DNA of 64,000 bases, taken from assembly GCF_002688585.1 (NCBI RefSeq), contig NZ_CP024034.1:983501-1047500 (forward strand), read 5' to 3'. Source of the DNA: Candidatus Fonsibacter ubiquis (lineage in GTDB: Bacteria > Pseudomonadota > Alphaproteobacteria > Pelagibacterales > Pelagibacteraceae). Shown piece by piece: positions 39,893 to 55,389 of this stretch (position 1 is the stretch's first letter; every line of letters starts with the position of its first letter). The notes below the pieces were generated by a model. That model was not told where the DNA came from. It saw only the letters and a program-made list of their open reading frames with translations, and did no database searches. Position numbers and translations under genes: made by a program.

Positions 39893-42835
39893 CTATAAAA
39901 GTACTTTTGATATTATTTCGTCCTGCTGTTGTACATGTTTTTTCAAATAACCGGTAGCCGTTGAAGCTGAGGGTTTTCTACCAACATACTGTACTTTTTT
40001 AGATTTTGCGTCGATTAAATCTAATGTCCAATTGATATATTTTTCAACAAAACTCCAAGCCCCCATATTTTCAGGTTCTTCCTGACACCAAATAAATTCA
40101 TTAGCGTTTTTAAATCTTTTTAAAAAACTAGCTAATTTTTTAACTGGAAATGGATATAACTGCTCAATCCTTAATAATTGAACTTTAGGGTTTCTTATAG
40201 TTTCTCTTTTTTCAGAAATATCAAAATAAACTTTTCCAGAACAAAGAACGACACGTTTAATTTCTTCATCTCTTACTAATTTAATCAAATTATATTCTGG
40301 AAAATCTGCATGATCCGGTAATATTCTATGAAAAGAATTCTCAGGTAAAAAATCTTCAATTTCAGAGACACATTTCTTATGTCTCAACAATGATTTTGGA
40401 GAAAATACTATAAGTGGCTTTCTAAAAGTTCTATGAATTTGTCTTCTCAATAAATGAAAATAATTTGCTGGAGTAGTACAATTGACAACTTGTAAATTTT
40501 CCTGTGCACATGATTGTAAATATCTTTCAATTCTAGCTGAGGAATGTTCTGGGCCTTGTCCCTCATATCCATGAGGAAGAAGCATTACTAGACCACTTGC
40601 TCTAGTCCATTTTTTTTCACCTGATGTTATAAACTGATCAATAATAATTTGAGCGCCATTTGCAAAATCTCCAAACTGCGCCTCCCATAAAACTAGGGTT
40701 TCTGGAGATGATAATGAATAACCATATTCAAATCCTAAAACGCCAAATTCTGATAGAAAACTATCAATAATTTCAAATTGGGCTTGTTTTGTACTAAGAT
40801 TTTTTAAAGGATAATATTTTTCACCTGTTTCTTGATCAAGCACACTAGCATGTCTCTGACTAAAAGTTCCTCGTGATGAATCTTGTCCTACAAATCTTAC
40901 TGGATATCCCTCTAGTAACAATGTTGCAAACGCTAAACTTTCAGCAGTTGCCCAATCAAAACCCTTTCCAGTTTCAAACATTTTTTTCTTTGCTTCAAAA
41001 AGTCTTTTTATTGTAGAATGAAAATTTAAATTATCTGGAAGTTTACAAATTTTTTCTCCTGCCTCATGAATTAAATCTAAATCAACACCTGTGACTCCTC
41101 TACGATCAGAGCCAATTTCGGTTGTAAACTTAGACCAACTTCCTGTAAACCAATCTACTTGATTTGGAATATAATTCTTTGATGTTTCAAATTCTGAGTC
41201 TAAAAATTTTTTAAAATTATCTTTCTCTTCTTGAAACTCCTCATTTCTTAAAACACCTTCCTGAACAAGCTGATTTCCATAAATTGTTAGTGTTGAAGCA
41301 TGATTTCTAATCTTTTTATACATGATGGGCTGAGTAAATGAAGGTTCGTCTCCCTCATTATGACCAAATCTTCGGTAACAAATAATATCTATAACGACAT
41401 CTCGCTTAAATTTTTGTCTGTATTCTGTTGCAATTCTCGCACAATAAACAACAGATTCTGGATCATCTCCGTTTACATGAAATATTGGAGCCTGAACCAT
41501 TTTAGCGACTTCTGAAGGATAAGGAGAAGATCTTGCAAAAGAAGGACTAGTTGTAAAACCAATCTGATTATTTACAATAATATGAATTGTTCCACCTGTA
41601 TTATGTCCTTTTAAACCCGACATAGCAAAACATTCTGCAACAATTCCTTGCCCTGCAAATGCGGCATCACCATGTAAAAGAATTGGGATTACTTTTATTC
41701 TTTCTGGATCATTATGAAAAAATTGTTTAGCTCTGGTTTGTCCTAATACTACAGGATTTACAGCTTCTAAATGAGAGGGATTTGCAGTTAAACTCACATG
41801 AACATTGTTACCATTAAAATCTCTGTCTGCTGATGCTCCTAAATGGTACTTAACATCTCCAGAAACACCCGCTGCTTCAGGACCTGGGTCTCCAGAAAAT
41901 TCTTTGAATATTTTTTTAAAAGGTTTTTGAATGACATTTGCAAGAATATTTAATCTGCCCCTATGAGGCATTCCAATCTTAACCTCTTTTACCCCTAAAT
42001 TTCCTCCAACTTTGATTATTTGTTCTAGTGCTGGAATTAAAGACTCACAACCATCTAAGCCAAATCTTTTTGTTCCTACAAATTTAGTGTGACAATAATT
42101 TTCAAATCCTTCTGCCTCAACTAATTTTCTTAAAATTGCTTTTTTACCTTCAAAAGTAAAATTTGCTTCTTTACCTTTACCTTCAATTCTTTCTTGGATC
42201 CATTTTTTTTCTTCTGGATCCGACATATGCATAAATTCTATACCAATCTTTGCACAATAGGTTTTTAATAAAATTTCTAAAATTTCATTTACAGTTGCAT
42301 ATTCAAGGCCAAGAACTTTATCTAAAAATATTTTTCTATTTCTATCCTCTTTTTTAAAACCGTAAGTTTCTGGATTTAGTTCAGGATGATAATTCTTTTC
42401 CTGTAATTGTAATGGATCTAAATCAGCAATTAAATGTCCTCTAATTCTATATGCCCTAATCATCATGATGGCTCGTATAGAATCAATAGTAGATCTTTCT
42501 ACATCTAGTCTTTCATCATTTGATAAGGTCTTATTTTTTTCTATTATTTTTTCTTTTATGGAATTTCCATTTAAATTTTTAGGAAGATATTTTTCATAAA
42601 TATCTAAGTCTCCATTAGAGATATGTTTAATATTTGATGGCGCCCAACTAGGTCCTTGATTTTCTATAATATTATTTTTTTGATCACCCAAACCATCAAA
42701 AAATTGTCTCCAGCTATCTGGGATACTGGAAGGATTCTCCACATATTTAGCATAAAGCTTTTCAATATAAGAGGAGTTAGTTCCTGATAAAAAAGATGTT
42801 TTTTGAAAAATAATATTATTTTCTTGTGACGACAT
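39893..42835 (-). CDS. sucA: 2-oxoglutarate dehydrogenase E1
   Basis: Thiamine diphosphate-dependent decarboxylase of 980 residues. The N-terminal binding segment [21 protein letters not shown] is represented by [15 protein letters not shown], followed by GMPHRGRLN, the TPP motif GDAAFAGQG and [10 protein letters not shown]. Full-length, consistent with a complete oxidative TCA cycle. Confidence 0.97.
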   Translation of the reverse strand: MSSQENNIIFQKTSFLSGTNSSYIEKLYAKYVENPSSIPDSWRQFFDGLGDQKNNIIENQGPSWAPSNIKHISNGDLDIYEKYLPKNLNGNSIKEKIIEKNKTLSNDERLDVERSTIDSIRAIMMIRAYRIRGHLIADLDPLQLQEKNYHPELNPETYGFKKEDRNRKIFLDKVLGLEYATVNEILEILLKTYCAKIGIEFMHMSDPEEKKWIQERIEGKGKEANFTFEGKKAILRKLVEAEGFENYCHTKFVGTKRFGLDGCESLIPALEQIIKVGGNLGVKEVKIGMPHRGRLNILANVIQKPFKKIFKEFSGDPGPEAAGVSGDVKYHLGASADRDFNGNNVHVSLTANPSHLEAVNPVVLGQTRAKQFFHNDPERIKVIPILLHGDAAFAGQGIVAECFAMSGLKGHNTGGTIHIIVNNQIGFTTSPSFARSSPYPSEVAKMVQAPIFHVNGDDPESVVYCARIATEYRQKFKRDVVIDIICYRRFGHNEGDEPSFTQPIMYKKIRNHASTLTIYGNQLVQEGVLRNEEFQEEKDNFKKFLDSEFETSKNYIPNQVDWFTGSWSKFTTEIGSDRRGVTGVDLDLIHEAGEKICKLPDNLNFHSTIKRLFEAKKKMFETGKGFDWATAESLAFATLLLEGYPVRFVGQDSSRGTFSQRHASVLDQETGEKYYPLKNLSTKQAQFEIIDSFLSEFGVLGFEYGYSLSSPETLVLWEAQFGDFANGAQIIIDQFITSGEKKWTRASGLVMLLPHGYEGQGPEHSSARIERYLQSCAQENLQVVNCTTPANYFHLLRRQIHRTFRKPLIVFSPKSLLRHKKCVSEIEDFLPENSFHRILPDHADFPEYNLIKLVRDEEIKRVVLCSGKVYFDISEKRETIRNPKVQLLRIEQLYPFPVKKLASFLKRFKNANEFIWCQEEPENMGAWSFVEKYINWTLDLIDAKSKKVQYVGRKPSASTATGYLKKHVQQQDEIISKVLL

Positions 42836-42860
42836 ATAATTTTATAATCGTAATAAAATA

Positions 42861-43736
42861 TTAAGTCTTAAGTTTGTCAAATAAAGTTTTGCCAATATCA
42901 GCTGGTGAATTTGCAACTGTTATACCGCAAGATTTCATTGTTTCTATCTTGTCTTTAGCAAGACCTTTGCCACCAGAAATAATTGCCCCCGCGTGTCCCA
43001 TCCTTCTTCCTGGGGGTGCTGTTACTCCTGCGATAAATCCAACAATTGGTTTTTTAATTTTTGAAGATTTAATAAATTCAGCTCCTTCTTCTTCAGCGCT
43101 GCCACCTATTTCTCCTATCATGATGATTGATTTAGTTTCTTCATCTTTTAAAAATAAATCTAAACAATCAATAAAATTGGTTCCATTGATTGGATCTCCG
43201 CCAATTCCAATGCAAGTAGACTGTCCCAATCCCAATGCTGTGGTTTGGGCTACAGCTTCATAGGTTAATGTTCCTGATCTTGATACAATTCCTACTGATC
43301 CTTTTTTATGAATGTGTCCAGGCATAATTCCAATCTTACATTCGTCAGGGGTAATAATTCCTGGACAATTTGGTCCTATTAATCTGCTTTTTGATTTAAT
43401 TAATTTTTCTTTTACCTTCACCATATCTAAAACTGGAATGCCCTCTGTAATACAAACAATTAATGGAATTTTACTGTCTAATGCTTCAATAATAGCTGCC
43501 GCTGCATAGGGAGCTGGAACATAAATCATAGTTGCGTCAGGTTTTACCTTATCGACTGCTTCTGCAACCGTGTTAAAAACTGGAAGACCCAAATGAGTTT
43601 GTCCACCTTTTTTAGGTGTAATTCCTCCAACTAAATTTGTTCCATACGCAAGTGCTTGCTCAGAATGAAATGTTCCATGTTTTCCTGTGAAGCCCTGACA
43701 AATAACTTTTGTTTTTTTATTAACTAAAACTGACAT
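42861..43736 (-). CDS. sucD: succinyl-CoA synthetase alpha subunit
   Basis: CoA-binding and phosphohistidine subunit, 291 residues. CoA site [15 protein letters not shown] at the N-terminus, [10 protein letters not shown] in the middle and the active histidine in [11 protein letters not shown]. Overlap-free and 1 base from sucC. Confidence 0.97.
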   Translation of the reverse strand: MSVLVNKKTKVICQGFTGKHGTFHSEQALAYGTNLVGGITPKKGGQTHLGLPVFNTVAEAVDKVKPDATMIYVPAPYAAAAIIEALDSKIPLIVCITEGIPVLDMVKVKEKLIKSKSRLIGPNCPGIITPDECKIGIMPGHIHKKGSVGIVSRSGTLTYEAVAQTTALGLGQSTCIGIGGDPINGTNFIDCLDLFLKDEETKSIIMIGEIGGSAEEEGAEFIKSSKIKKPIVGFIAGVTAPPGRRMGHAGAIISGGKGLAKDKIETMKSCGITVANSPADIGKTLFDKLKT

Positions 43737-43737
43737 G

Positions 43738-44898
43738 CTATTTTGTTGCCTCTACAATTTTTTTTGCTGCATCGGATAAATTATCGGCAGAAATAATTGT
43801 TAATCCTGATTTTTTTAAAATCTCTTTCCCTTCATCGACTTTTGTTCCTGCCAATCTAACTACAAGAGGAACTTTAAGGTCAACTTCTTTTGCGGCCTCA
43901 ATAACACCTTGTGCAATAATATCGCAACGCATAATTCCACCAAAAATATTTATTAAAATACCTTCAACATTTTTATCTGATAAAATAATTTTAAATGCTG
44001 CAGAGACTTTTTCTTTTGTTGCTCCACCACCTACATCTAAAAAATTTGCAGGCTCTGAACCGTAAAGTTTTATGATATCCATGGTTGCCATTGCAAGACC
44101 TGCGCCATTAACCATGCAACCAATTTTTCCATCTAATTTAATATAAGCCAGCTCATATTTGCTAGCCTCAATTTCCATTGGGTCTTCTTCATTCAAGTCT
44201 CTAAGTTCTTTAATTTCTGGATGCCTAAAAAGTGCATTATCATCAAAACTTATTTTTGCATCCAAGCATTTAACTTGATCCTCAGTTGTAAGAATTAGTG
44301 GATTAATCTCAATTAGACTTGCATCAGTGTTTACTAAAGTATCGTATAGAGCTTGTGCAACTTTTTTTGCCTGATTTTTTTGTTCTCCACTTAAATTGTA
44401 AGGTTTTACAATTGAATCTAAATCTTCCTCTCTTAATTTTGCTGATAATGAAACACGTGTTGTAATTATTTTTTCAGGAGTTTTGTCAGCAACTTCTTCA
44501 ACATCCATTCCTCCCTCGGCACTAGAAATAAATGCAATCTTTGAAGATGCCCTATCGACTAAACATGATAAATAAAATTCTTTTTTAATATCTGAGGCTT
44601 CCTCTATATATAATCTTTTAACTTCTCTTCCTTGTGATCCGGTTTGATGGGTTACAAGAACTTTTCCAAGTAAATCTTTGCATTTTTGTTTCAATTCATC
44701 GATACTTTTAACTAATTTTACGCCTCCAGCTTTTCCTCTGCCTCCTGCATGTATTTGGGCTTTAACTACATACATTTTACTAGTTAACTGTTTAATTTTT
44801 TCATCAATTTCATTTAAATTAAAAATAACAACTCCCTTTGAAACGGGCGCGCCAAATTTTTTTATTAAGTCTTTTGCCTGATGTTCGTGAATATTCAT
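43738..44898 (-). CDS. sucC: succinyl-CoA synthetase beta subunit
   Basis: ATP-grasp subunit of 386 residues. [16 protein letters not shown] at the N-terminus, [16 protein letters not shown] for nucleotide binding, EINPLI, and GGGATKEKV plus [10 protein letters not shown] at the C-terminus. Directly downstream of mdh. Confidence 0.97.
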   Translation of the reverse strand: MNIHEHQAKDLIKKFGAPVSKGVVIFNLNEIDEKIKQLTSKMYVVKAQIHAGGRGKAGGVKLVKSIDELKQKCKDLLGKVLVTHQTGSQGREVKRLYIEEASDIKKEFYLSCLVDRASSKIAFISSAEGGMDVEEVADKTPEKIITTRVSLSAKLREEDLDSIVKPYNLSGEQKNQAKKVAQALYDTLVNTDASLIEINPLILTTEDQVKCLDAKISFDDNALFRHPEIKELRDLNEEDPMEIEASKYELAYIKLDGKIGCMVNGAGLAMATMDIIKLYGSEPANFLDVGGGATKEKVSAAFKIILSDKNVEGILINIFGGIMRCDIIAQGVIEAAKEVDLKVPLVVRLAGTKVDEGKEILKKSGLTIISADNLSDAAKKIVEATK

Positions 44899-44904
44899 TA
44901 AAAA

Positions 44905-47392
<2,488 letters not shown>

Positions 47393-47405
47393 TTAAATTA
47401 ATATG

Positions 47406-47434
47406 AAAATATAAGGATAAAATTAAGCTGTCAA
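47406..47434 (-). promoter_or_regulatory. probable promoter of mmsA-mdh-sucCDAB-lpd
   Basis: On the - strand TTGACA (47434-47429) precedes TATTTT (47411-47406) by 17 bases, or TATATT by 15. This is the only gap of note (59 bases) in the TCA run. The expected start would lie about 7 bases from the mmsA ATG, so the leader would be very short. Confidence 0.5.
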
Positions 47435-47451
47435 ATAATGAAGTAAAAAAA

Positions 47452-48243
47452 TTATAGATCTTTGCTATGCTGGACTAGCATTTTTTTTATGGAGCCAATT
47501 GCCTTTGCTGGATTTAATCCCTTAGGACATGCATTAGTACAGTTCATAATTGTATGACATCTAAAAAGTTTAAGTTCATCTGCAACTTTCTTTAACCTTT
47601 TAACTCTTTCCTGATCTCTACTATCAATAATCCATCGGTAAGCTTGTAACAAAACAGCTGGCCCTAAATATTTCTCACCATTCCACCAATAACTTGGGCA
47701 TGATGTTGAACAGCATGCACACATTATACACTCGTAAAGCCCATCTAATTTTTCTCTATCTTGTTTTGATTGATATATCTCTTTGTCACTTCCATTACTT
47801 TTTTTTTCAACTTGCAACCAAGGTTCGATAGATTGATATTGTTTATAAAGTTGATTTAAATTTGGAACTAAATCTTTAATTACTGGCATATGAGGAAGGG
47901 GATAAACTTTTATTTCATCTTTAATGTCTACTGCTGATTTTGTGCAAGCAAGGCCATTAACCCCATCAATATTCATGGCACAAGAACCACAAACACCTTC
48001 TCTACATGATCTTCTAAAAGTTAATGTAGTATCAATTTCGTTTTTAATTTTAATAAGGGCATCAAGAACCATTGGCCCACACTCATCCATATTAACTTCA
48101 TAAGTATCTAGTCTTGGATTTTCTTTTGTCTCAGGATCCCATCGGTAAACTTTTATTTTTTTTAAATTTTTACCATTAGTTTTGTCTTTAAAATATTTAC
48201 CCTCAACAATTTTAGAGTCTTTGGGTAAAGCAAACTGAACCAT
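47452..48243 (-). CDS. sdhB: succinate dehydrogenase iron-sulfur subunit
   Basis: Carries electrons from SdhA to ubiquinone. The [2Fe-2S] site is [15 protein letters not shown]; the [4Fe-4S] and [3Fe-4S] sites are [13 protein letters not shown] and [17 protein letters not shown]. Length 263, normal. One-base overlap with sdhA. Confidence 0.97.
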   Translation of the reverse strand: MVQFALPKDSKIVEGKYFKDKTNGKNLKKIKVYRWDPETKENPRLDTYEVNMDECGPMVLDALIKIKNEIDTTLTFRRSCREGVCGSCAMNIDGVNGLACTKSAVDIKDEIKVYPLPHMPVIKDLVPNLNQLYKQYQSIEPWLQVEKKSNGSDKEIYQSKQDREKLDGLYECIMCACCSTSCPSYWWNGEKYLGPAVLLQAYRWIIDSRDQERVKRLKKVADELKLFRCHTIMNCTNACPKGLNPAKAIGSIKKMLVQHSKDL

Positions 48244-50024
48244 TAATATACTCTCGCTTTCGGAGGAAAATACTGCACTTCATTAGATAAGGTAAAATTA
48301 TGAACATTTCGATAATCTATTTTTACTTTTTCGCCGTCTTGCCAAGCAAGTGTATGCTTCATCCAATTATCGTCGTCTCTTTCCTTAAAATCTTCTCTAG
48401 AGTGTGCTCCTCTGCTTTCTTTTCTATTTTCAGCGGAAGCCATTGTAACGAGTGATTGTCTTATTAGGTTATCAAACTCTAATGTTTCAATTAAATCTGT
48501 ATTAAAAATTAAAGATTTATCGGAAACTGAAATATCATCCATTCCTATCCATGGTTTTCTTATTTCTTCCATTCCTTCTTTTAAAATTTTAGCATCTCTG
48601 AAAACTGCGCAGTTTTTTTGCATTGTTCGTTGCATTTTATCTCTAAGTACAGAAGTTGGTGTACCACCATTTGAATTTCTTAATTTATCAAATCTTGAAA
48701 TTGATTTTTGGGTTTCGCTTTCTGGAATTGTTTCATGTTTTGAATTTGGTTTTACTATTGTTGCAGCTCGCATTGCGGCAGCTCTGCCAAATACCACAAG
48801 ATCAATCAATGAATTAGATCCTAATCTATTTGCTCCATGTACAGAAACGCAGGCTGCTTCACCCACTGCCATTAAACCAGGCACAATAATATCTTTGTCA
48901 TTTTCAGTTTTTGAAATTACTTCACCATAATAATTAGTTGGAATACCTCCCATGTTATAGTGAACTGTAGGTACAACTGGTATTGGTTCTTTTGTTACAT
49001 CTACTCCAGCAAAAATTTTTGCAGATTCAGAAATTCCAGGAAGTCTTTCATGTAAAACTTTTGGATCTAAATGATTTAAATGAAGATAGATATGATCTTT
49101 ATTTTTACCAACTCCCCGACCTTCATTAATTTCAATTGTCATAGATCTTGAAACCACATCTCTTGATGCAAGATCTTTTGCTGAAGGAGCATATCTTTCC
49201 ATAAATCTTTCCCCCTCAGAATTAACTAAAAATCCCCCCTCGCCTCTAGAACCTTCAGTAATTAAACATCCAGCGCCATAAATACCTGTTGGATGAAATT
49301 GAATAAATTCCATATCTTGTAATGGTAAACCTGCTCTTAAGACCATTGCATTTCCATCTCCTGTGCAAGTGTGTGCGGAAGTTGCTGAAAAATATGCTCT
49401 TCCATAACCACCCGTTGCAAGAATTGTCATATTAGCTCTGAAACGATGAATGGTACCATCTTGTAAATTCCAAGCAGTAACTCCATGACACTTTCCGTCA
49501 TGCATTAATAAATCTAACGCGAAATACTCTATAAAAAATTCAGTATTTTTTTTAAGTGCTTGTCCGTAAAGTGTATGTAGAATTGCATGTCCCGTTCTAT
49601 CAGCAGCAGCACAAGTTCTTTGTGCAATGCCATTTCCATAATTTGCAGTCATCCCTCCAAATGGTCTTTGATAAATTTTTCCCTCTTCTGTTCTACTAAA
49701 AGGAACGCCATATTTCTCGAGCTCAATAACTGCCCTAGGAGCTTCTTTACATAAATATTCAATAGCATCTTGATCGCCTAACCAATCAGCTCCCTTTACC
49801 GTATCATACATATGCCAACGCCAATCATCCTCTGACATGTTTCCTAATGCAGCCGAAATTCCACCTTGCGCCGCAGCGGTATGACTTCTGGTTGGAAATA
49901 CTTTTGAAATACATGCTGTTTTAAGTCCAGCTTCAGCTAAACCTACGGCCGCTCTTAATCCTGAGCCACCAGCCCCCACAACGATAACGTCATATTCGTG
50001 ATCTATAATTGGATAAGTGCTCAT
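48243..50024 (-). CDS. sdhA: succinate dehydrogenase flavoprotein subunit
   Basis: Oxidises succinate to fumarate at covalent FAD. FAD motif [14 protein letters not shown], covalent histidine in [20 protein letters not shown] and RGEGGFLVN at the active site. Length 593. Four-base overlap with sdhD. Confidence 0.97.
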   Translation of the reverse strand: MSTYPIIDHEYDVIVVGAGGSGLRAAVGLAEAGLKTACISKVFPTRSHTAAAQGGISAALGNMSEDDWRWHMYDTVKGADWLGDQDAIEYLCKEAPRAVIELEKYGVPFSRTEEGKIYQRPFGGMTANYGNGIAQRTCAAADRTGHAILHTLYGQALKKNTEFFIEYFALDLLMHDGKCHGVTAWNLQDGTIHRFRANMTILATGGYGRAYFSATSAHTCTGDGNAMVLRAGLPLQDMEFIQFHPTGIYGAGCLITEGSRGEGGFLVNSEGERFMERYAPSAKDLASRDVVSRSMTIEINEGRGVGKNKDHIYLHLNHLDPKVLHERLPGISESAKIFAGVDVTKEPIPVVPTVHYNMGGIPTNYYGEVISKTENDKDIIVPGLMAVGEAACVSVHGANRLGSNSLIDLVVFGRAAAMRAATIVKPNSKHETIPESETQKSISRFDKLRNSNGGTPTSVLRDKMQRTMQKNCAVFRDAKILKEGMEEIRKPWIGMDDISVSDKSLIFNTDLIETLEFDNLIRQSLVTMASAENRKESRGAHSREDFKERDDDNWMKHTLAWQDGEKVKIDYRNVHNFTLSNEVQYFPPKARVY

Positions 50025-50365
50025 AAAATAATTATTATTAATGATACAATGCCAACAAGAGGAAGTATAGCCGAGGTTAACATTATAATTTTTTTTAAAA
50101 TACCCTTCATACTTTCATTTTGAATGTAATCTTCGATAATTTCACCTAAGCCTAATTTTAAATGAGTGCCAGCAAATATTAAAAATAAAATAAAAATAGC
50201 TATTGATAAGTGGCTATCAAAAAAATCTAGCGCACCTGTGTAGTCTTGATTAACTAAATCTACTAGGGAATATAATAAAAATAATAATAAAGGTATTAAT
50301 ACAATTGCACTAAGCCTTTGTAATACCCATTTATTTAAAGCATGATTTTTCATTAAATAATCCAA
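50021..50365 (-). CDS. sdhD: succinate dehydrogenase membrane anchor SdhD
   Basis: 114 residues with three hydrophobic segments; [14 protein letters not shown] and the haem-ligand-like [15 protein letters not shown] are characteristic of the SdhD subunit. Overlaps sdhC by 13 bases. Confidence 0.9.
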   Translation of the reverse strand: MDYLMKNHALNKWVLQRLSAIVLIPLLLFLLYSLVDLVNQDYTGALDFFDSHLSIAIFILFLIFAGTHLKLGLGEIIEDYIQNESMKGILKKIIMLTSAILPLVGIVSLIIIIL

Positions 50366-50724
50366 ATAAAAAATGTTATTAAAATAGATGAAAGTAAAAC
50401 CACTACTCCAGAAAGATTTGCAGTTTTAATTTCATAACCATAACCAAAATCCCAAGCAAGATGTCTAATACCATTCAACATGTGATAAACAAATGACCAG
50501 GTAAATCCGACTAAAATAAATTTTCCCAATAAGCTTCTTAGAAATTTTTGATAAAAATTATAATATTCAGGTCCTATTGCTAAAAATAAAACCCATAAAA
50601 TAATTAAAAAAAACCCAGCAACGTTAAATACGCCTGTCATTCTATGTGTGATTGAGAGCAAAGAAGAAAACTGCCACTTATAAATCTGGATATGTGGGGA
50701 TAACGGACCAGAGTTTTTTTCCAT
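50353..50724 (-). CDS. sdhC: succinate dehydrogenase cytochrome b556 subunit SdhC
   Basis: 123 residues with three hydrophobic segments. RPLSPHLQIY-type start is present as GPLSPHIQIYKWQ, followed by SITHRMTG (quinone/haem region) and HMLNGIRHLAWDFG. First gene of sdhCDAB, 9 bases downstream of asd. Confidence 0.93.
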   Translation of the reverse strand: MEKNSGPLSPHIQIYKWQFSSLLSITHRMTGVFNVAGFFLIILWVLFLAIGPEYYNFYQKFLRSLLGKFILVGFTWSFVYHMLNGIRHLAWDFGYGYEIKTANLSGVVVLLSSILITFFIWII

Positions 50725-50733
50725 AAAAAATAT

Positions 50734-51747
50734 TTAATTATTTTTTATATACTTTTTAACTAAAACCTCCGCTATTTGCACTCCATTAAAGGCCGCACCT
50801 TTTAATAAATTATCCGAAACTATCCATAAATTAATCGCATTTTTTGTAGGATCCTTTCTGATTCTAGAAATGTAAGTTAAAAAACTACCAGCACACTCTG
50901 CGGGAGTGGCATAGCCCCCATTTTTATGCTCATCAATAACCTTGCAACCAGCAGCTTTTGATAAAATAGATCTAATTTGCTTTATATTAAATCTTTTTTT
51001 TAGCTCAATATTTACTGATTCAGAATGTGAAATAAGTACCGGAACGCGAACGCAGGTTGCTGTTACTTTAATATTTTTATCTAGGATTTTTTTAGTTTCA
51101 TTTTCCATTTTCCATTCTTCTTTTGTAGAACCATCTTTCATAAAAACATCAATATGGGGAATAACATTAAATGCTATTTGTTTGGTAAATTTTACGGGCT
51201 TAATCTTTTTCTTGGCCAAATAATCTTTTGTTTGAGAAATAAGCTCATCCATTGAAGCTTTTCCTGCTCCAGATACGGACTGATAAGTTGAGGTAACCAC
51301 TCGAATTACTTTAAATTTATCGTGAAGAGGCTTGAGAGCTAAAACCAGTTGCGTTGTAGAACAATTTGGATTTGAAATAATATTTTTTTTTTTATAATTT
51401 TTAAGTGCATATTCGTTAACTTCTGGAATTACCAAAGGAATATCTTTTAACATTCTAAAATGTTTAGAATGTTCTATTACCGTTGAATATTTTGCAATTT
51501 TAGGAGCTAAAATTTTTGCAAGCTTTGACCCTGCGCAAAAGAAAGTAATATGGGCTTTTTTAAAATCGAAATTTTCTAAATTTTCAACTCTAATTTTTTT
51601 ATTTCTGAATTTGATAAAACTACCAGCGCTTCGTTTTGATGATAATAAATATAAATTATTAACTGGAAATTTTCTTCTCTCTAAAGCTTCAACAGTTTTT
51701 CTTCCAACGTTACCTGTGCTTCCTACTATCGCTATATTAATTTTCAT
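50734..51747 (-). CDS. asd: aspartate-semialdehyde dehydrogenase
   Basis: Second common step to lysine, threonine and methionine. NADP-binding GSTGNVGRK, catalytic cysteine C129 in SNPNCSTTQLV, and RVPVLISHSESVN. Length 337. The usual NSSxFRM motif reads HSKHFRM, a deviation near the active site that leaves the Arg intact. One base from leuB. Confidence 0.93.
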   Translation of the reverse strand: MKINIAIVGSTGNVGRKTVEALERRKFPVNNLYLLSSKRSAGSFIKFRNKKIRVENLENFDFKKAHITFFCAGSKLAKILAPKIAKYSTVIEHSKHFRMLKDIPLVIPEVNEYALKNYKKKNIISNPNCSTTQLVLALKPLHDKFKVIRVVTSTYQSVSGAGKASMDELISQTKDYLAKKKIKPVKFTKQIAFNVIPHIDVFMKDGSTKEEWKMENETKKILDKNIKVTATCVRVPVLISHSESVNIELKKRFNIKQIRSILSKAAGCKVIDEHKNGGYATPAECAGSFLTYISRIRKDPTKNAINLWIVSDNLLKGAAFNGVQIAEVLVKKYIKNN

Positions 51748-52842
51748 TTATTTTAATTTGGTAATTACCAAATCTCCCATTTGAGAAGTTGAAACTTTAT
51801 TTTTACCCGACTCCATAATATCTGCTGTTCGATGTCCGTCACTTAGAACATCTTTAACTGCATTATCAAGCATGTCAGCGTCCTTATCCATATTAAATGA
51901 ATAACGTAGAGCCATAGAAAAACTTAATATTGATGCAAGTGGATTTGCAATATTTTTACCTGCTATATCAGGTGCAGAACCGTGACAAGGTTCATACATT
52001 GATTTAAATTTTCCAGCTTTATTTTTGCCACTTAATGAGGCTGAGGGTAACATTCCAAGAGAACCCGTTAACATTCCAGCTTCATCTGAAAGCATATCGC
52101 CAAATAAATTATCAGTTACAATCACGTCAAATTGTTTAGGATTTCTAACTAATTGCATAGCACAATTATCCGCCAGCATGTGACTTAGTTCTACATCTTT
52201 AAATTCGTTCTTGTGTAATTCTTCTACCACTTCTCTCCACAACAAACCTGCTTCCATAACGTTAGATTTTTCGCACGAAGTAACTTTATTATTTCTTTTC
52301 CTTGCGAGTTCAAAAGCAACTCTGGCAACTCTTTGAATTTCACTTGTTGTATAAGTGTGTGTATTTATTCCTTTTTTTTCACCATTAGATAATTTTTCAA
52401 CTCCTCTTGGACTACCAAAATAAATTCCTCCTGTAAGTTCACGGACAATCATAATATCTAAATCAGAGACAATCTCAGGCTTTAAAGTTGATGCATTGGC
52501 AAGTTCCTTAAAACAAATTGCAGGTCTTAAATTTGCAAATAACTCCAAATCCTTTCTAAGTCTTAGCAAAGCTCTTTCTGGTTTTTTAGAAAATTCTAAT
52601 TTATCCCATTTTGGACCACCAACAGCTCCAAGCAAAACTGCATCGCTCTCTAAGGCTATTTTCATTACTTTGTCAGTAATTGGCTCGCCATGTTTATCAA
52701 AGGAAATTCCTCCTGCTAATTCTTCAGTAATCTCAAAGTCGGCAGATTTTTTTTTATTAAACCAAACAATAATTTTTTTAACCTCATTCATTACCTCCGG
52801 TCCTATTCCATCACCCGCAAGGATAAGAAGTTTTTTTTTCAT
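51748..52842 (-). CDS. leuB: 3-isopropylmalate dehydrogenase
   Basis: Oxidative decarboxylation in leucine synthesis. [17 protein letters not shown] at the start, [10 protein letters not shown] in the middle, and [14 protein letters not shown] with the catalytic aspartates. I place the start at ATG 52842, which overlaps the leuD stop; an in-frame TTG at 52854 would add four residues. 364 residues. Confidence 0.95.
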   Translation of the reverse strand: MKKKLLILAGDGIGPEVMNEVKKIIVWFNKKKSADFEITEELAGGISFDKHGEPITDKVMKIALESDAVLLGAVGGPKWDKLEFSKKPERALLRLRKDLELFANLRPAICFKELANASTLKPEIVSDLDIMIVRELTGGIYFGSPRGVEKLSNGEKKGINTHTYTTSEIQRVARVAFELARKRNNKVTSCEKSNVMEAGLLWREVVEELHKNEFKDVELSHMLADNCAMQLVRNPKQFDVIVTDNLFGDMLSDEAGMLTGSLGMLPSASLSGKNKAGKFKSMYEPCHGSAPDIAGKNIANPLASILSFSMALRYSFNMDKDADMLDNAVKDVLSDGHRTADIMESGKNKVSTSQMGDLVITKLK

Positions 52843-53444
52843 TAATATAACCAAGGAGTTAGATTTTTTTTTCTTTGCTCAAAACTATTAATTTTAGAGT
52901 CTTTTTTTAAAGTTAGAGCAATATCATCGTAACCATTTAACAAACACTCTTTTCTAAATGACTCAATTTCAAAGTCAAAAGGTCTATTATCTCCCTTATG
53001 AATTTTTTGATCAATCAAATCTATTTCTATTTCTTTATTTTTTTTTGCAGCCTCAGATAATTCCTTAACTTGGTTTTCAGGAAGAATAATTGGCAAAATT
53101 CCATTTTTAAAACAATTGTTGTAAAAAATATCTGCAAAACTTTCTGCAATAATACATCGAATACCAAAATCCAGTAATGCCCATGGAGCATGCTCTCTTG
53201 ATGAACCACAACCAAAATTTTTTCCTGAAATTAAAATTTTCGCTTTATTATAAGGAACATTATTCAAGATAAAATTTTTAATTTCTTTACCTTTTTCATC
53301 ATATCGCATTTCATAAAATAAAGCAGAGCCAAGACCGGTTCTTTTTATGGTTTTTAAAAATTGTTTAGGAATAATCATATCCGTATCAATATTTGAAATT
53401 TGAAGATCGGCTGCAATACTTTTAAGTTTTGTAAATTTTTCCAT
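52842..53444 (-). CDS. leuD: isopropylmalate isomerase small subunit
   Basis: Swivelling subunit of LeuCD, 200 residues. [14 protein letters not shown] at the N-terminus and the signature [17 protein letters not shown] are complete. One-base overlaps with both leuC and leuB. Confidence 0.95.
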   Translation of the reverse strand: MEKFTKLKSIAADLQISNIDTDMIIPKQFLKTIKRTGLGSALFYEMRYDEKGKEIKNFILNNVPYNKAKILISGKNFGCGSSREHAPWALLDFGIRCIIAESFADIFYNNCFKNGILPIILPENQVKELSEAAKKNKEIEIDLIDQKIHKGDNRPFDFEIESFRKECLLNGYDDIALTLKKDSKINSFEQRKKNLTPWLY

Positions 53445-54844
53445 TAAATAATTTTTCTAATATCTACAAATTTACCTTCAATTGCAGCTGCTGCTGCCAT
53501 TACCGGACTCACTAAATGTGTTCTTCCACCCCGTCCTTGTCGTCCTTCAAAATTTCTATTCGAAGTCGAAGCACATCTTTCTTTTGGTTTTAATTGGTCT
53601 GGATTCATGCCAAGACACATTGAACATCCAGGCTCTCTCCAATCAAATCCCGAATCTTTAAATATTTTATCTAAACCCTCTTTTTCAGCTTGTAATTTTA
53701 CAAGTCCAGAACCTGGAACAACAATTGCATCAACACTTTTATTTACTTTTTTTCCTTTAACTATTTTTGCAACTTCTCTTAAATCCTCAATTCTTCCATT
53801 GGTGCAAGAGCCTATAAAAACCTTATCAATTTTAATATCTTGAATAGCAGTATTGGGTTCTAAACCCATATAATCTAACGATCTAAGTATAGATTTTTTT
53901 CTATCCTCATTTTTTTCTAAATTAGGATCAGGAACTTTACCGTTAATTGATGCTGTATCTTGAGGGCTTGTTCCCCAGGTAACCGTTGGCTCAATATCTT
54001 TTCCTTGTAAATAAAGTTCTCTGTCAAATTTTGCATCCTTGTCGGTGTATAAAGTGCTCCAATATTTTAGGGCTTTTTCCCAATTTTCTCCCTTTGGAGC
54101 TAGAGGTCTACCTTTAATATAATCAAAAGTTTTTTGATCTGGAGCAACAAGTCCGGCTCTAGCGCCTGCTTCAATGCTCATATTGCAAACGGTCATTCTT
54201 TCTTCCATAGAAAAATTTCTAAAAACTTCTCCACAGTATTCAATAACGTAACCTGTTCCACCAGCTGTTCCGATATTTCCAATAATAGATAAGATCACAT
54301 CTTTAGCAGTAACTCCTAATGGCAATTTTCCATCAACACTAATTTTGAAATTTTTTGCTCTACTTTGAATCAAAGTTTGTGTTGCAAGCACATGTTCTAC
54401 TTCTGAAGTTCCAATTCCAAAAGCTAATGCGCCAAAGGCACCGTGTGTTGAAGTATGGCTATCGCCACAAACGATCGTCATTCCTGGCTGAGTAAATCCT
54501 TGTTCAGGACCAATTACGTGAACAATTCCTTGTCTTTTATCTGTTAAACCAAAAAATTCTATACCAAAATCTTTGCAATTTTTAGAAAGTGTCTCAACTT
54601 GAATTGCAGACTCTTTATCGGCAATTCCTTTTGATCTGTCAGTTGTTGGAACATTATGATCAACAACAGCTAATGTTGAGCCTGGTAATTTTACTTTTCT
54701 ATTGGATAAACGTAATCCTTCAAATGCTTGTGGACTTGTAACTTCATGAACTAAATGTCGATCAATATATAAAAGTGATGTTCCATCACTTTGTTCATCA
54801 ACTAAATGACTCTCCCATATTTTGTCGTAAAGTGTCTTTGCCAT
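53444..54844 (-). CDS. leuC: isopropylmalate isomerase large subunit
   Basis: Aconitase-family hydratase with a [4Fe-4S] cluster; ligands in [11 protein letters not shown] and [24 protein letters not shown] carries the substrate-binding histidine. Start chosen at ATG 54844 ([15 protein letters not shown]), the typical family N-terminus; an upstream frame into rplS adds 23 Arg/Lys-rich residues and is rejected. 466 residues. Confidence 0.95.
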   Translation of the reverse strand: MAKTLYDKIWESHLVDEQSDGTSLLYIDRHLVHEVTSPQAFEGLRLSNRKVKLPGSTLAVVDHNVPTTDRSKGIADKESAIQVETLSKNCKDFGIEFFGLTDKRQGIVHVIGPEQGFTQPGMTIVCGDSHTSTHGAFGALAFGIGTSEVEHVLATQTLIQSRAKNFKISVDGKLPLGVTAKDVILSIIGNIGTAGGTGYVIEYCGEVFRNFSMEERMTVCNMSIEAGARAGLVAPDQKTFDYIKGRPLAPKGENWEKALKYWSTLYTDKDAKFDRELYLQGKDIEPTVTWGTSPQDTASINGKVPDPNLEKNEDRKKSILRSLDYMGLEPNTAIQDIKIDKVFIGSCTNGRIEDLREVAKIVKGKKVNKSVDAIVVPGSGLVKLQAEKEGLDKIFKDSGFDWREPGCSMCLGMNPDQLKPKERCASTSNRNFEGRQGRGGRTHLVSPVMAAAAAIEGKFVDIRKII

Positions 54845-54860
54845 TAAATAAAAACTAGTA

Positions 54861-55379
54861 TTACTTCTTTTTATTCTGAGCTTCTGTCTTTGGCGCTGAA
54901 GCTTTTTCCGCATTTTTTGGAGCCTGCTCAGCAGCTAAATCTGCTTGGGCTTCAATATTTTGGACTGCCTCTTTTTTTGGTAAAGGTTGAATAATATCTA
55001 CACCTATTTTTTTTCTAATTTTTTCAGTAATTCTAGCTGATTTACCTGTTCTTTCTCTTAAGTAATAAAGTTTTACTCGTCTTACTTTTCCGCTTCTTAT
55101 AACTTCAACGGACTCCACGTTTGGACTATGAACTGGAAATAATCTTTCAACACCCTCTCCAAAAGAAATTTTTCTAACTGTAAAAGTAGAGTTAATTCCT
55201 CGATTTTTTTTAGCAATACAAACTCCTTCGTAAGCTTGTATTCTTTGTCTTTTTCCTTCAATAATTCTCACGTTTACTTTTAAAGTATCTCCTGGAGAAA
55301 ATTCTGGTAACTTTTTTTCACCGATTTTCTTTATATGAAGTTTATCTAATTCGTCTATTCTCATTGTAGAAATTTGCAT
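54861..55379 (-). CDS. rplS: 50S ribosomal protein L19 with C-terminal tail
   Basis: Located at the 30S-50S interface. Core residues about 1-125: [20 protein letters not shown], here cut as [16 protein letters not shown], and [14 protein letters not shown]. Typical L19 is about 115-130 residues; this one is 172 because of an Ala/Glu/Lys-rich tail ([16 protein letters not shown]). Follows trmD by 10 bases. Confidence 0.95.
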   Translation of the reverse strand: MQISTMRIDELDKLHIKKIGEKKLPEFSPGDTLKVNVRIIEGKRQRIQAYEGVCIAKKNRGINSTFTVRKISFGEGVERLFPVHSPNVESVEVIRSGKVRRVKLYYLRERTGKSARITEKIRKKIGVDIIQPLPKKEAVQNIEAQADLAAEQAPKNAEKASAPKTEAQNKKK

Positions 55380-55389
55380 TAAAATTTTG

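Noticed and set aside
54845-54913. N-terminal extension of leuC into rplS
   Set aside because: The 23 added residues are the out-of-frame image of the L19 tail; [10 protein letters not shown] is the normal LeuC start.
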